Assembly: GCF_001857945.1 (NCBI RefSeq)
Contig: NZ_CP017770.1
Span: 3,906,001-3,970,000 of the forward strand
Length of the DNA stretch: 64,000 nucleotides
DNA from: Paenibacillus crassostreae
GTDB lineage: Bacteria; Bacillota; Bacilli; Paenibacillales; Paenibacillaceae
Direction: 5' to 3'
Shown one piece after another: positions 15,601 through 24,006 of the stretch. The translations under genes were made by a program, and so were the position numbers. Within the stretch, counting starts at the first letter, position 1. Each line of letters opens with the position of its first letter. Below the pieces are notes generated by a model that was not told where the DNA came from, did no database searches, and saw only the letters and a program-made list of their open reading frames with translations.

Positions 15601-16125
15601 TTAGCTTTTTAATTCTTCGATACTTTCCTCACACCATTGAATCAATGCCTTCACTTGTATTTTGCCGTAATTGGTAGTCAATAGCCAATACTTTAAATTA
15701 TTATCCTGAGAGTGACAATTACGAAGTGATTCTTCTAAGGTAATAAACACTTGTAGCTTTTCCTGCATCGTATTCTTAAACTCATCAATATGGCGGATGT
15801 TGATTTCAAGTGGGACATTATGTCCGAAGAATAAACGTAGTAAGAGCACGTTCTTCTCACTGAAGGTATGTTCCATTGGCTTGCTCAACCATGCAGTTAA
15901 AGTTTGCGTTCCTTGTTCTGTTAGGGTGTATACTTTACGATCAGGTTTCCCCTCTTGAGTCTCCACTTGCATCGTAACATCATTTTTTGCTAACAACTTA
16001 CTTAGTTGTGGATAAATCTGTCCGTAATTCTCATTCCAAAAGTAGCTAGTGCTACGCTCCATTTGTTTCTTTATGTCATACCCTGTTTGAGGGCCCAATG
16101 TCAAAATACCCAATATGGCATACAT
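15601..16125 (-). CDS. PadR family transcriptional regulator
   Basis: A 174-residue PadR/Vir-type repressor. The winged helix occupies about residues 1-80 (MYAILGILTLGPQTGYDIKK, YGQIYPQLSKLLAKN, PDRKVYTLTEQG); the C-terminal helices (EKNVLLLRLFFG, then long coiled region) form the dimerisation domain. ATG 16125 matches the family start; the frame is open further upstream, but that part overlaps the upstream gene. It follows the SDR gene on the same strand with a 56-bp gap, and probably controls the shared promoter, where a 31-bp palindrome lies. Confidence 0.9.
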   Translation of the reverse strand: MYAILGILTLGPQTGYDIKKQMERSTSYFWNENYGQIYPQLSKLLAKNDVTMQVETQEGKPDRKVYTLTEQGTQTLTAWLSKPMEHTFSEKNVLLLRLFFGHNVPLEINIRHIDEFKNTMQEKLQVFITLEESLRNCHSQDNNLKYWLLTTNYGKIQVKALIQWCEESIEELKS

Positions 16126-16181
16126 GCTGCTATTTTCTTTTCCTTCTCGACGTGTCAATTTAATTCTGCCTCCAAATTCTG

Positions 16182-17102
16182 TTATTCCTTGCCACGATAC
16201 CATGCAACTGTAGATTGAATCGCTTCTGAATGAGGTGTCACCTGCATTTCAAAGGCTCGATCAAATTTACCATGGTCCACTTTGAAAGGTTGATTCATCA
16301 TGTACATAATTTCCTTGAATTCTCGCATCATCGGCACAAACCATCCCATAACGATCAACAAGAATCCGTTCGCGATTCGAACCTTCGGTTTCTGGCCAAC
16401 TTCCTTATAAATTAAGTTAATTAACTGACGAGTGCTAATGGTTTCAGCTGCAGGCATATGCCATACTTGGCCTAGAGATTCTTCATTTTCGGATAATATT
16501 ACTAACGCTCGTGCGAAATCATCGATAAAAATATGGGTATGAGGCTGGTCAATATCTCCAATTACTTCTGCAGGCTTTCCTGCGAGTGCAGCGTTAAATA
16601 CACGCTCACCTAACATTGCTGATTGCACATGAGGACCATAGAAGTCTGAACCACGACCAATAGCTGCTTGAATCCTACCTTCTTTATGAGCTTGTAATAC
16701 CATTTCGCTAAGGGTAGATCGAATTTTTGTTTTTGCACCTACTGGTTTTTCTTGAAGATTCTCATGAAGGTCGCCATGAGGTGGTCCGTAAGCATAAAGA
16801 TTATCAGCATAAATCAACTTTGCACCAGAAGATGCTGCACCTTCAATAATTCCATGTTGAATTCTCGGTAGATCGGTTTCCCATTGACTGTACGGAAGCC
16901 CTGTACAATTATATATGACCTTAGCTTTACGGCATACAACTTTGCAAAAGTCTTCATCCGACGCATCACCATGTACTAGCTTTACACCAGTAGGTAATTG
17001 TGGTTTAGATCCTCGATTAACCATAATCACCTTTTCTCCATTGCGCAATAACTGTCTCATGACCGCTAGACCTAATGCACCCGTACCAAAAATAATTTGC
17101 AT
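16182..17102 (-). CDS. NAD(P)-dependent epimerase/dehydratase-like SDR protein
   Basis: A 306-residue extended/atypical SDR with the nucleotide motif GTGALG at residues 6-11, VNRG after the second strand (NADP-like), and LIYADNLYAYGP in place of the classical YxxxK centre, then GRGSDFYGP. Proteins of this type act as NAD(P)-binding reductases or sensors with uncharacterised substrates. First gene of an operon with the PadR regulator, a common arrangement in which PadR responds to a compound handled by its neighbour. Directly downstream of the 31-bp palindrome. Confidence 0.85.
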   Translation of the reverse strand: MQIIFGTGALGLAVMRQLLRNGEKVIMVNRGSKPQLPTGVKLVHGDASDEDFCKVVCRKAKVIYNCTGLPYSQWETDLPRIQHGIIEGAASSGAKLIYADNLYAYGPPHGDLHENLQEKPVGAKTKIRSTLSEMVLQAHKEGRIQAAIGRGSDFYGPHVQSAMLGERVFNAALAGKPAEVIGDIDQPHTHIFIDDFARALVILSENEESLGQVWHMPAAETISTRQLINLIYKEVGQKPKVRIANGFLLIVMGWFVPMMREFKEIMYMMNQPFKVDHGKFDRAFEMQVTPHSEAIQSTVAWYRGKE

Positions 17103-17126
17103 ATTAGATAGCCTCCTTTATATTAT

Positions 17127-17157
17127 GTTAATATATATTATTATAATATATATTAAC
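17127..17157. promoter_or_regulatory. 31-bp perfect palindrome, likely PadR operator
   Basis: GTTAATATATATTAT (17127-17141), one centre base, ATAATATATATTAAC (17143-17157): fifteen perfect base pairs. It lies 25 bp upstream of the SDR-padR operon start, over the expected promoter. PadR proteins bind long AT-rich dyads, so autoregulation is the natural reading. Confidence 0.7.
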
Positions 17158-17189
17158 AATAAAATATAGAAGTGATGAATTTATTTTTC

Positions 17190-17335
17190 ACCCGCGACAG
17201 CATCTGGTTTATTTATACTTTAGTTGGATGGGGCATCGTATAGCAGCACATGGATTCTCTGTTTTAGGTAATGGATTCTTGTTCGGCGATGATTGGGAAC
17301 AACGAAAGATTGACGAGTATATGAATAAAAAATAA
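17190..17335 (+). pseudogene. Remnant of a 2TM-domain protein
   Basis: One frame gives IWFIYTLVGWGI and, after a one-frame shift, AAHGFSVLGNGFLFGDDWEQ followed by RKIDEYMNKK and TAA. This is the second half of the 2TM family (tryptophan-rich second helix, GWGI...AHG, then WExRKIxEYM). The first helix and start codon are missing. The family usually sits near sensors or PadR-like regulators. Confidence 0.6.
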
Positions 17336-17370
17336 GGAACAACTTTATGTGAGAATCTAATCGTCATCAA

Positions 17371-17400
17371 TTGGTTTTCATCAGATTTAAGTGTTATAAT
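17371..17400 (+). promoter_or_regulatory. Extended -10 SigA promoter
   Basis: TTGGTT (17371-17376), 18-bp spacer, TGTTATAAT with TATAAT at 17395-17400. It would start transcription near 17407, only about 30 nt before a terminator hairpin and about 95 nt before the oxidoreductase gene. Confidence 0.65.
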
Positions 17401-17434
17401 TTAGTTTGATTTAGATTATTAAATAGTACCAGTA

Positions 17435-17463
17435 AGCCCTTTTGATGAAGGGCTATTTTTTTT
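17435..17463 (+). terminator. Terminator in the leader of the LLM oxidoreductase gene
   Basis: AGCCCTT pairs with AAGGGCT and is followed by an 8-T run. It lies between the promoter at 17371-17400 and the gene at 17501, so it either attenuates that gene or ends a tiny separate transcript. Confidence 0.8.
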
Positions 17464-17500
17464 CAATACTCACACCACAGATAAGGAGAAGTGTTTATAT

Positions 17501-18508
17501 ATGATAAAGTTAGGTGTACTTGACCAAGTATATGTTAATGAGGGACAAACAGCGACGGAGGCACTTCAGCATTCAACACGCTTGGCGGTGGCAACGGAGG
17601 AACTTGGGTATAATCGGTTCTGGGTGTCTGAGCATCACTCTATGCCTGCACTGGCTTTCTCAAGTCCTGAGGTACTAGTTGCTCATTTAGCGGCAGCGAC
17701 GAATAGGATTCGTGTCGGATCAGGAGGAATTATGCTCCCGCATTATAGTGCCTATAAAGTTGCTGAGAATTTCCGTCTACTAGAGGCGCTTCACCCAGGT
17801 AGAATCGATCTAGGATTGGGAAGAGCACCAGGTGGTATGCCGCTTGCTACAAGAGCCTTACAACAGGATAAGTACGTTGATGTGAATAAATATCCTCAGC
17901 AAGTGCTTGATATTATCGGTTATTTGAATAATTCAATGCCTGCAGGTCATCCGTTCGAGAAATTATTAGCGGCTCCATCTATTTCGAGTGCTCCAGAGAT
18001 TTGGCTATTAGGTTCTAGTGGAGAGAGTGCGAGAATTGCAGCGAGTTTAGGGACATCTTATGCCTTCGCGGAGTTCTTCGGTACACCTGGAGGAGAAATG
18101 GCAACACAACATTACAATGAACATTTCGAGTCAAATCATGTGCTTGAGGATCATCCACGCTCTATGATTGCAACACTTGCGATCTGCGCAGAAACGGAAG
18201 AAGAAGCAGATCAATTAGCCAAGAGTAATGATCTATTGTTTCTAGGTATTAGAACAGGTCTTGAAATTCCGTATCTCCCTTCCGTAGAGACAGCAAATAA
18301 TTATCCATATACGGATGCGGATCTTCTACATATTCAGCAAATTCGCCAACGTAGAGTAATCGGTACACCTGCTCAAGTGAAAAAGCAGTTGCTACAAATG
18401 AGCAAAGATTTCAATGTTAGTGAGATTCTCTTGAATAGTCCGATCCATGATGAGAAAGCAAGAATTCACTCTTATGAACTTATTGCATCTGAATTTGGAA
18501 TGAACTAG
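17501..18508 (+). CDS. LLM class flavin-dependent oxidoreductase
   Basis: A 335-residue luciferase-like monooxygenase (group related to Bacillus YvbT). Motifs: LGVLDQVYVNEGQTATEALQ at the start, RFWVSEHHSMPALAFSSPEV, RVGSGGIMLPHYSAYKVAE, and HPGRIDLGLGRAPGG around the flavin site. Such enzymes use reduced FMN and oxygen on varied substrates (alkanesulfonates, aldehydes); none can be assigned here. A LysR regulator follows 27 bp downstream in the same direction. A promoter plus terminator-like hairpin precede it. Confidence 0.9.
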   Translation: MIKLGVLDQVYVNEGQTATEALQHSTRLAVATEELGYNRFWVSEHHSMPALAFSSPEVLVAHLAAATNRIRVGSGGIMLPHYSAYKVAENFRLLEALHPGRIDLGLGRAPGGMPLATRALQQDKYVDVNKYPQQVLDIIGYLNNSMPAGHPFEKLLAAPSISSAPEIWLLGSSGESARIAASLGTSYAFAEFFGTPGGEMATQHYNEHFESNHVLEDHPRSMIATLAICAETEEEADQLAKSNDLLFLGIRTGLEIPYLPSVETANNYPYTDADLLHIQQIRQRRVIGTPAQVKKQLLQMSKDFNVSEILLNSPIHDEKARIHSYELIASEFGMN

Positions 18509-18535
18509 GACATTAAATAGAGAGGACTAATTCTA

Positions 18536-19441
18536 TTGACTTTACAACAATTGAAATATGCCATTGAAATTGCTAATCGAGGTTCAATGAATGAAGCTGC
18601 GAAGCGATTATTTATATCCCAGCCCAGTCTTTCTAATGCGATTAGAGATCTAGAAGAAGAGCTGCGGATTACAATCTTTGAACGAACCAATAAAGGAATT
18701 ACATTATCCAAGGAGGGGGTGGAGTTTCTCAGCTATGCTCGTCAAGTGATTGAGCAGGCAGATTTATTAGAGAGCCGGTATTTAGACGCCAAACCCTCTC
18801 CGCAACATTTTTCAGTTTCAACCCATCATTATGCTTTTGCAGTGAATGCATTTGTGAATTTGGTTAATGAATATGGTCAAAATGAATACGAATTGGCACT
18901 ACGTGAGACCAAAACCTACGAGATCATTCAAGATGTCAAAACTCTGCGAAGCGAGATTGGGATACTATATCTTAATGAATTTAATGATAAGGTCATTAGT
19001 AAACTGCTAAAAGATGCAAATTTACAATTTAATAGTTTATTTATGGCGAAACCTCATATTTTTATTAGTAGTAAAAATCCTTTAGCTAAGCAATCTATGG
19101 TTACGATCGATCAACTTCAAAAGTATCCATATTTGTCATTTGAGCAGGGGGAGTATAATTCCTTTCATTTCTCTGAGGAAATTCTCAGCACATTATCGCA
19201 TCCGAAGAGTATACGTGTAAATGATCGGGCGACGCTTTTTAATTTGTTAATTGGTTTGAATGGATACACGATCTCAACAGGGGTACTTAGTGCTGATCTG
19301 AATGGAAATGAAATCATTCCTGTTCAATTGGATTGTGATGAAATGATTAATGTTGGATGGATATCTCATAGAAATGTTGCACTCTCCAAGCTTGCAGCAG
19401 TCTATATTGAAGCACTTCATGTAACGATCGGAGACTATTGA
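18536..19441 (+). CDS. LysR family transcriptional regulator
   Basis: A 301-residue LysR protein: winged HTH at residues 1-60 (TLQQLKYAIEIANRGSMNEA, then SQPSLSNAIRDLEEEL, FERTNKGITLS), linker helix, and periplasmic-binding-like effector domain. TTG 18536 is the start, since the family begins with MTLxQLKYA and GAGAGG lies 10 bp upstream. Co-oriented with and close behind the LLM oxidoreductase, unlike the usual divergent layout, so the pair may be one operon. Confidence 0.9.
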   Translation: MTLQQLKYAIEIANRGSMNEAAKRLFISQPSLSNAIRDLEEELRITIFERTNKGITLSKEGVEFLSYARQVIEQADLLESRYLDAKPSPQHFSVSTHHYAFAVNAFVNLVNEYGQNEYELALRETKTYEIIQDVKTLRSEIGILYLNEFNDKVISKLLKDANLQFNSLFMAKPHIFISSKNPLAKQSMVTIDQLQKYPYLSFEQGEYNSFHFSEEILSTLSHPKSIRVNDRATLFNLLIGLNGYTISTGVLSADLNGNEIIPVQLDCDEMINVGWISHRNVALSKLAAVYIEALHVTIGDY

Positions 19442-19483
19442 TCTGACTATAGCTTGAGCTAAATACTGCTGATTGTGGATCAT

Positions 19484-19516
19484 TTTTATTATATTAGAGT
19501 GCACTTTTATTATATT
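19484..19516 (+). repeat. Two 12-bp direct repeats spaced 21 bp
   Basis: TTTTATTATATT occurs at 19484-19495 and again at 19505-19516, a 21-bp period or two helical turns, upstream of the GH2 gene. Could be a regulator site or chance in AT-rich DNA. Confidence 0.4.
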
Positions 19517-19630
19517 GATTAGGACTGCAATGCAACCTATAATGATGGTTGATATCGTTAGAAGCTATTAGATATAGTGCGTATTTCAATGATTACATAT
19601 GATAAAAAAAAGATGAAGGATGGTGGATAC

Positions 19631-22435
19631 ATGTATTCAAAGATTGATTTGAGTGGAAGTTGGAACCTACAACTAGACGAAGAGAAGCAAGGGTTAAAGC
19701 TACCTTTTAATGATGTAATAGCATTGCCCGGGACAACCTCTCACGCTAAAAAAGGTAAAAAGAATCAACAAATCGAGATTGGATGTTTAACAGACGAATA
19801 TTTATTTGAAGGATATGCCTGGTTTTCAAGAGAAATTGAGATTTCAGATGATCTATCTGGCAAGGTCTTTTATCTACATTTAGAAAGAACACGAATGACA
19901 ACGGTGTGGATTGATGATCAAAAAGTGGGTGTGCAAAACAGTCTGAATACACCTCATCATTACGATGTCTCAAACTATTTATCCAGTGGCAAGCATCAGA
20001 TTACCATTCTTGTAGATAACACAAATTATCCAACTAGAGGTGGCCATTTAACATCCCAAGATACCCAGACCAATTGGAATGGCATTACTGGGAAGATTGA
20101 ACTGCAAGTCTTTAATCAAGCCTATTTAAGTGATGTTCAAGTCTACCCGAATGCACAAGAGAGAACAGTAATGATCAAATCCAAGGTTATTGGTGCGAGC
20201 AATGGTAATCTATCCGTTTCAGCAATGAGTTTTAATAGTGGAAATGAACATATTGTAGAAGAAAAGAGCTTTTCATTTACAGCTAATGAAGTTACGATCA
20301 TTTATCAATTAGGCGAAAACGCTTTACTATGGTCTGAATATGAACCGAATTTATATAAATTGAAAGTTAATCTGGGAATTAACGGTATGACCATGGATAC
20401 GAATGAGGTTACATTTGGCTTACGAGACTTTAAGACAGAGGGACTTAAGTTCACAATAAATGGTCGTAAAACCTTTCTGCGAGGAAAACATGATGGATTG
20501 ATTTTCCCGCTTACTGGTTTTGCACCAACGACTGTTGAGGAATGGCTAGACGTCTTGAATACCGCGAAGTCTTATGGAATTAATCATTATCGCTTTCACA
20601 CGTGTTGTCCTCCAGAGGCTGCGTTTATTGCTGCTGATCTGGTTGGTATATATATGCAACCTGAATTGCCATTTTGGGGAACTTTTACCGGTGTTGAAGA
20701 TCCACAGCATAATCAAGCCGAACAATCTTACATCATTAATGAGGGATTTTCGATTCTAAGTAGCTTTGGAAATCATCCATCATTTGTCATGATGTCGCTT
20801 GGTAATGAACTATGGGGCGATAAGACTCGATTAGATGAAGTTCTTAAAAATTATAAAGAATTTGATAACCGCCATCTCTACGCACAAGGCTCAAACAATT
20901 TCCAATTTACGCCACAAATTGTGGAACATGATGATTTCTACAGTGGAGTAAGATTTACAAGAGATCGTTTGATCAGAGGCTCTTATGCTATGTGTGATGC
21001 TCCTTTGGGTCATGTTCAAACCGATAAACCGAGCACGATGAAAGACTTTGATGACAATATTGTACCAACTATGTTGCAAGCTGACGATCAATCTATAGCT
21101 AATGCTGGAACTGCAATAGAAATTCAATTTGGCACAGGAACAAAGACCGTGGAGGCCGCTGACTCTCAGGATCAACTGATTCCAGAAATTCCCGTTGTCT
21201 CTCATGAGATTGGTCAGTATCAAACCTACCCAGATTTTAATGAAATTGAAAAATATACTGGCTCAATAAAAGCGAAGAACTTTGAAGTCTTTAAGCAACG
21301 TCTTGAAGATAAGGGATTAGGTCATTTGGCACAAAAATACTTCGAGTGTTCAGGAGAGCTTGCCGTTGCTTGCTACAAGGAAGAATTAGAGTCTGCTTTC
21401 CGTTCGAGAAAACTTGCTGGGTTTCAACTATTAGACTTGCAAGATTTCAGTGGACAAGGAACAGCACTTGTTGGAGTATTAGATGCTTTTATGGAGCCAA
21501 AAGGAATCGTCACAGAAGAGAGATGGCGTAGCTTCTGTTCTGATGCCGTGCTGATGGCTAGGTTTGAAAAGGTTAATTATGTGGCAGAAGAAAGTTTTCA
21601 TGCACATGTTGAATTATGCTATTACAGAAATATTCCACTGCAAAATTGTAAATTAGTATGGGCAATTAAAGATGGCAATACATCTTATCTTCACGGAGAA
21701 ACTCAGGTTTCAAGTACTGGTGACGATAATTATATCGATATCTGTGATATTGATGTAAGAATGCCTAATGTAACTGGAATGAGAAAACTAACGTTATCTC
21801 TTCATATTGAGGGTACGGATATTGCGAATAGCTATGACCTGTGGGTATATCCAAACGAAGTATTGGTTGATACAACAGGGTTGAATATCGTGGATAGCTT
21901 ATCTGAACAAGCCATTGCGTTACTGGAAACTGGGGAGAATGTTGTGCTCTTTCCTAAGCTGAATAGCTTAAGCAAATCTATTGAAGGCTTTTATAGTAGT
22001 GATTTCTGGTGTTACCCGATGTTCAGAACGATCTCTGAAAGTATGAATAAGGAAGTACCTGTGGGTACGCTGGGTTTACTTATAGATAATACGCATCCAG
22101 TCTTCAAGCACTTCCCAAGTGAGGAGTATTCAACCTATCCGTGGTGGAGTATCGTGTCTAATTCACGTTCAATTATTCTAGATGGAACACCAAAGGGATT
22201 TAGCCCGATTGTGCAGACTATAGATAACTTTGAGCGTAATCACAAGCTAGGATTAATGTTTGAATGTAATGTTCTAAAAGGTAAGTTACTACTTTGCGCT
22301 TGCGATTTCGATAAGATTATTGATGAGCCTGAAGGTAAACAATTGTTGGCTAGTATTATAAACTATGTTAATTCTGAGGAATTTGAACCAAATACGGAGA
22401 TGAACATCGCTGAGCTTAAGGAAATATTAGCTTGA
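19631..22435 (+). CDS. Glycoside hydrolase family 2 protein
   Basis: A 934-residue cytoplasmic enzyme (no signal peptide). Order: jelly-roll sugar-binding domain (GSWNLQLD, YAWFSREIEI, WIDDQKVG, about 5-180), immunoglobulin-like domain (about 180-280), TIM barrel (from LRGKHDGLIFPLTG), and extra C-terminal domains. The acid/base is probably Glu393 in SLGNELWG and the nucleophile Glu526 in VSHEIGQY. The 133-residue gap between them is longer than in LacZ, so this is not a classical beta-galactosidase; substrate unknown. ATG 19631 has AAGGATGGTGG just upstream; in-frame starts at 19577, 19592 and 19613 lack sites. A separate unit from the pectin locus at 27-39 kb, though the two may act on related plant glycans. 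Confidence 0.88.
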   Translation: MYSKIDLSGSWNLQLDEEKQGLKLPFNDVIALPGTTSHAKKGKKNQQIEIGCLTDEYLFEGYAWFSREIEISDDLSGKVFYLHLERTRMTTVWIDDQKVGVQNSLNTPHHYDVSNYLSSGKHQITILVDNTNYPTRGGHLTSQDTQTNWNGITGKIELQVFNQAYLSDVQVYPNAQERTVMIKSKVIGASNGNLSVSAMSFNSGNEHIVEEKSFSFTANEVTIIYQLGENALLWSEYEPNLYKLKVNLGINGMTMDTNEVTFGLRDFKTEGLKFTINGRKTFLRGKHDGLIFPLTGFAPTTVEEWLDVLNTAKSYGINHYRFHTCCPPEAAFIAADLVGIYMQPELPFWGTFTGVEDPQHNQAEQSYIINEGFSILSSFGNHPSFVMMSLGNELWGDKTRLDEVLKNYKEFDNRHLYAQGSNNFQFTPQIVEHDDFYSGVRFTRDRLIRGSYAMCDAPLGHVQTDKPSTMKDFDDNIVPTMLQADDQSIANAGTAIEIQFGTGTKTVEAADSQDQLIPEIPVVSHEIGQYQTYPDFNEIEKYTGSIKAKNFEVFKQRLEDKGLGHLAQKYFECSGELAVACYKEELESAFRSRKLAGFQLLDLQDFSGQGTALVGVLDAFMEPKGIVTEERWRSFCSDAVLMARFEKVNYVAEESFHAHVELCYYRNIPLQNCKLVWAIKDGNTSYLHGETQVSSTGDDNYIDICDIDVRMPNVTGMRKLTLSLHIEGTDIANSYDLWVYPNEVLVDTTGLNIVDSLSEQAIALLETGENVVLFPKLNSLSKSIEGFYSSDFWCYPMFRTISESMNKEVPVGTLGLLIDNTHPVFKHFPSEEYSTYPWWSIVSNSRSIILDGTPKGFSPIVQTIDNFERNHKLGLMFECNVLKGKLLLCACDFDKIIDEPEGKQLLASIINYVNSEEFEPNTEMNIAELKEILA

Positions 22436-22508
22436 TGATAGCATTGATCAAAGAAATCGCTGACGAAGTCTGGCAGTAGTCGGTTGAATAATAATATCAA
22501 ATGATCCA

Positions 22509-22555
22509 CTATACAAAAGAACGCATCCTATACTAGGGTGCGTTCTTTTGTATAG
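22509..22555. terminator. Bidirectional terminator between convergent genes
   Basis: A perfect 17-bp stem (22509-22525 with 22539-22555), U-rich on both strands, lies between the GH2 gene and the minus-strand epimerase gene. Confidence 0.9.
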
Positions 22556-22600
22556 CGGAAATCATAAATGTAACTTGGGGATGGTAACAAGGATGAGTTG

Positions 22601-23506
22601 TTATTTAAAGTGATAAGTTTCTATTAATCCATTAATCATGTCTACTTCCGATTGCCATTGTAACTCACGGTTAGCTTTACTACAATCGAGGCAACTATGA
22701 CGAATATCTCCTTCTCTAGCCATCGTATAAGTAGTATTGATATCGGAACCGTGTATCTGTTTCAACATATGGACCAAGTTATTGATGGTAATACTGCGAC
22801 CTGTGCTGATATGAATGGTCTCTTGGGTTCCATACTTTATCGCAGCAATATTGGCTTTCACGACATCCTTTACAAATACAAAATCACGCGTTTGTTCACC
22901 ATCTCCTTGAATTTGTAAGGGTAGTCCTTCCTTAATTCTTTGTATGAAGACTGAAATGACTCCGCCTTCTCCTTTAGGCATTTGCCTTGGACCATATACG
23001 TTACCGTAGCGAAGAATCGTAAATGGCATCCCATGCAGCATGGAAAAAATACGTATATACGCTTCGGCTGTCCACTTGGACAAACCATAGTAGGAGATAG
23101 GAATCGCTGGATCCTTTTCAGTGATTAGAGAATTCTGCAAGTCCCCGTAGACGGCGGATGTGGAGGAAAAAATGACTCTTTTAACGGAAGCAGCTTGACA
23201 GGCATTAAGCAAATTTACCGTTCCCGTGATGTTGACGTCAGCATCAAAGCAAGGGTCGTTTATGGAACGCTGCACGTCCGCCTGAGCTGCCATGTGGAAT
23301 ACTACATCGGGCTTTTCCCTTACAATGATTTCTTTACTTTCTTGGCTACGAATGTCTTCCTGATGAAAAATAGCTTGTGGATGGACATAGGATAAATGTC
23401 CGGAGTATAAGTTATCTATGATATGCACATCAAAACCAATACTCAAAAGGTGATCTACAAGATGCGAGCCAATAAACCCTGCTCCACCCGTTACAATAGC
23501 TTTCAT
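22601..23506 (-). CDS. NAD-dependent sugar epimerase, GalE-like
   Basis: A 301-residue extended SDR. GGAGFIGSHLVDHLL at the N-terminus binds NAD; IIDNLYSGH follows strand two; the catalytic triad is in SSTSAVYGD and YYGLSKW (Tyr-x3-Lys). The remaining motifs (LRYGNVYGPRQ, GDGEQTRDFVFVKDV) are typical of UDP-glucose/UDP-N-acetylglucosamine 4-epimerases. Last gene of a three-gene unit with a GT4 glycosyltransferase and a repeat protein; its ATG overlaps the preceding stop by 4 bp (ATGA), indicating translational coupling. Likely supplies a UDP-sugar for surface glycan assembly. Confidence 0.92.
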   Translation of the reverse strand: MKAIVTGGAGFIGSHLVDHLLSIGFDVHIIDNLYSGHLSYVHPQAIFHQEDIRSQESKEIIVREKPDVVFHMAAQADVQRSINDPCFDADVNITGTVNLLNACQAASVKRVIFSSTSAVYGDLQNSLITEKDPAIPISYYGLSKWTAEAYIRIFSMLHGMPFTILRYGNVYGPRQMPKGEGGVISVFIQRIKEGLPLQIQGDGEQTRDFVFVKDVVKANIAAIKYGTQETIHISTGRSITINNLVHMLKQIHGSDINTTYTMAREGDIRHSCLDCSKANRELQWQSEVDMINGLIETYHFK

Positions 23507-24000
23507 GATTTCTTTTTCCTTTTTATTTTCTTCACGTTATCTTTAGATATGGAATTATTAGGACGAAAACCATTAAACAATTTTGATGTGATTAGTGCCC
23601 ATTCCTTATCGTCAAATATATGACCAGGTTGGGATAAGAGTGTGGTGGATTGAGGGTTATTGTTGTTATTGGGTATCGTCTTCAAGAATTCGTCTGATGC
23701 TAGATCAGGAATAACATAATGATTAGGCAAGGAATCACTGATTCGTGACCAAACTGAGGCGTCTACATAAGTTCCATACGTGGGTAACGGGTTAGAAAAT
23801 AAGATATTGTAATACTCACCGTTCATCTTTTGCAGAACATCGAGTGATGCTTGATCTGGAAGGGTATAATTTTTCGGTAGTCTGCCCACGGCAGGAGCCC
23901 AGACTCTTTTATCAACAAATACTTTAAGGGTCTTTAGTGGCGACAGAAACAGGAATTGATATTCATTACCATCAATCTCGTAAGTAGGTAAATTCTTCAT
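23503..24000 (-). CDS. Unknown protein with internal 45-residue repeats and a basic tail
   Basis: A 165-residue protein I cannot assign. It contains two tandem units of about 45-50 residues: LFLSPLKTLKVFVDKRVW...LPKNYTLPDQASLDVLQKM and LFSNPLPTYGTYVDASVW...LPNHYVIPDLASDEFLKTI, plus a shorter third (HIFDDKEWALITSKLFNGFRP). Shared core: L(F)xxPLxT...(F/Y)VDxxVW...LPxxYxxPDxAS. The last ten residues are almost all Lys/Arg. No signal peptide or membrane segment. It lies 6 bp after the GT4 stop and overlaps the epimerase start by 4 bp, so it is made together with a glycosyltransferase and a sugar epimerase. It may be a partner or acceptor of that glycosylation, but this is inference. Confidence 0.7.
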   Translation of the reverse strand: MKNLPTYEIDGNEYQFLFLSPLKTLKVFVDKRVWAPAVGRLPKNYTLPDQASLDVLQKMNGEYYNILFSNPLPTYGTYVDASVWSRISDSLPNHYVIPDLASDEFLKTIPNNNNNPQSTTLLSQPGHIFDDKEWALITSKLFNGFRPNNSISKDNVKKIKRKKKS

Positions 24001-24006
24001 GGTATA

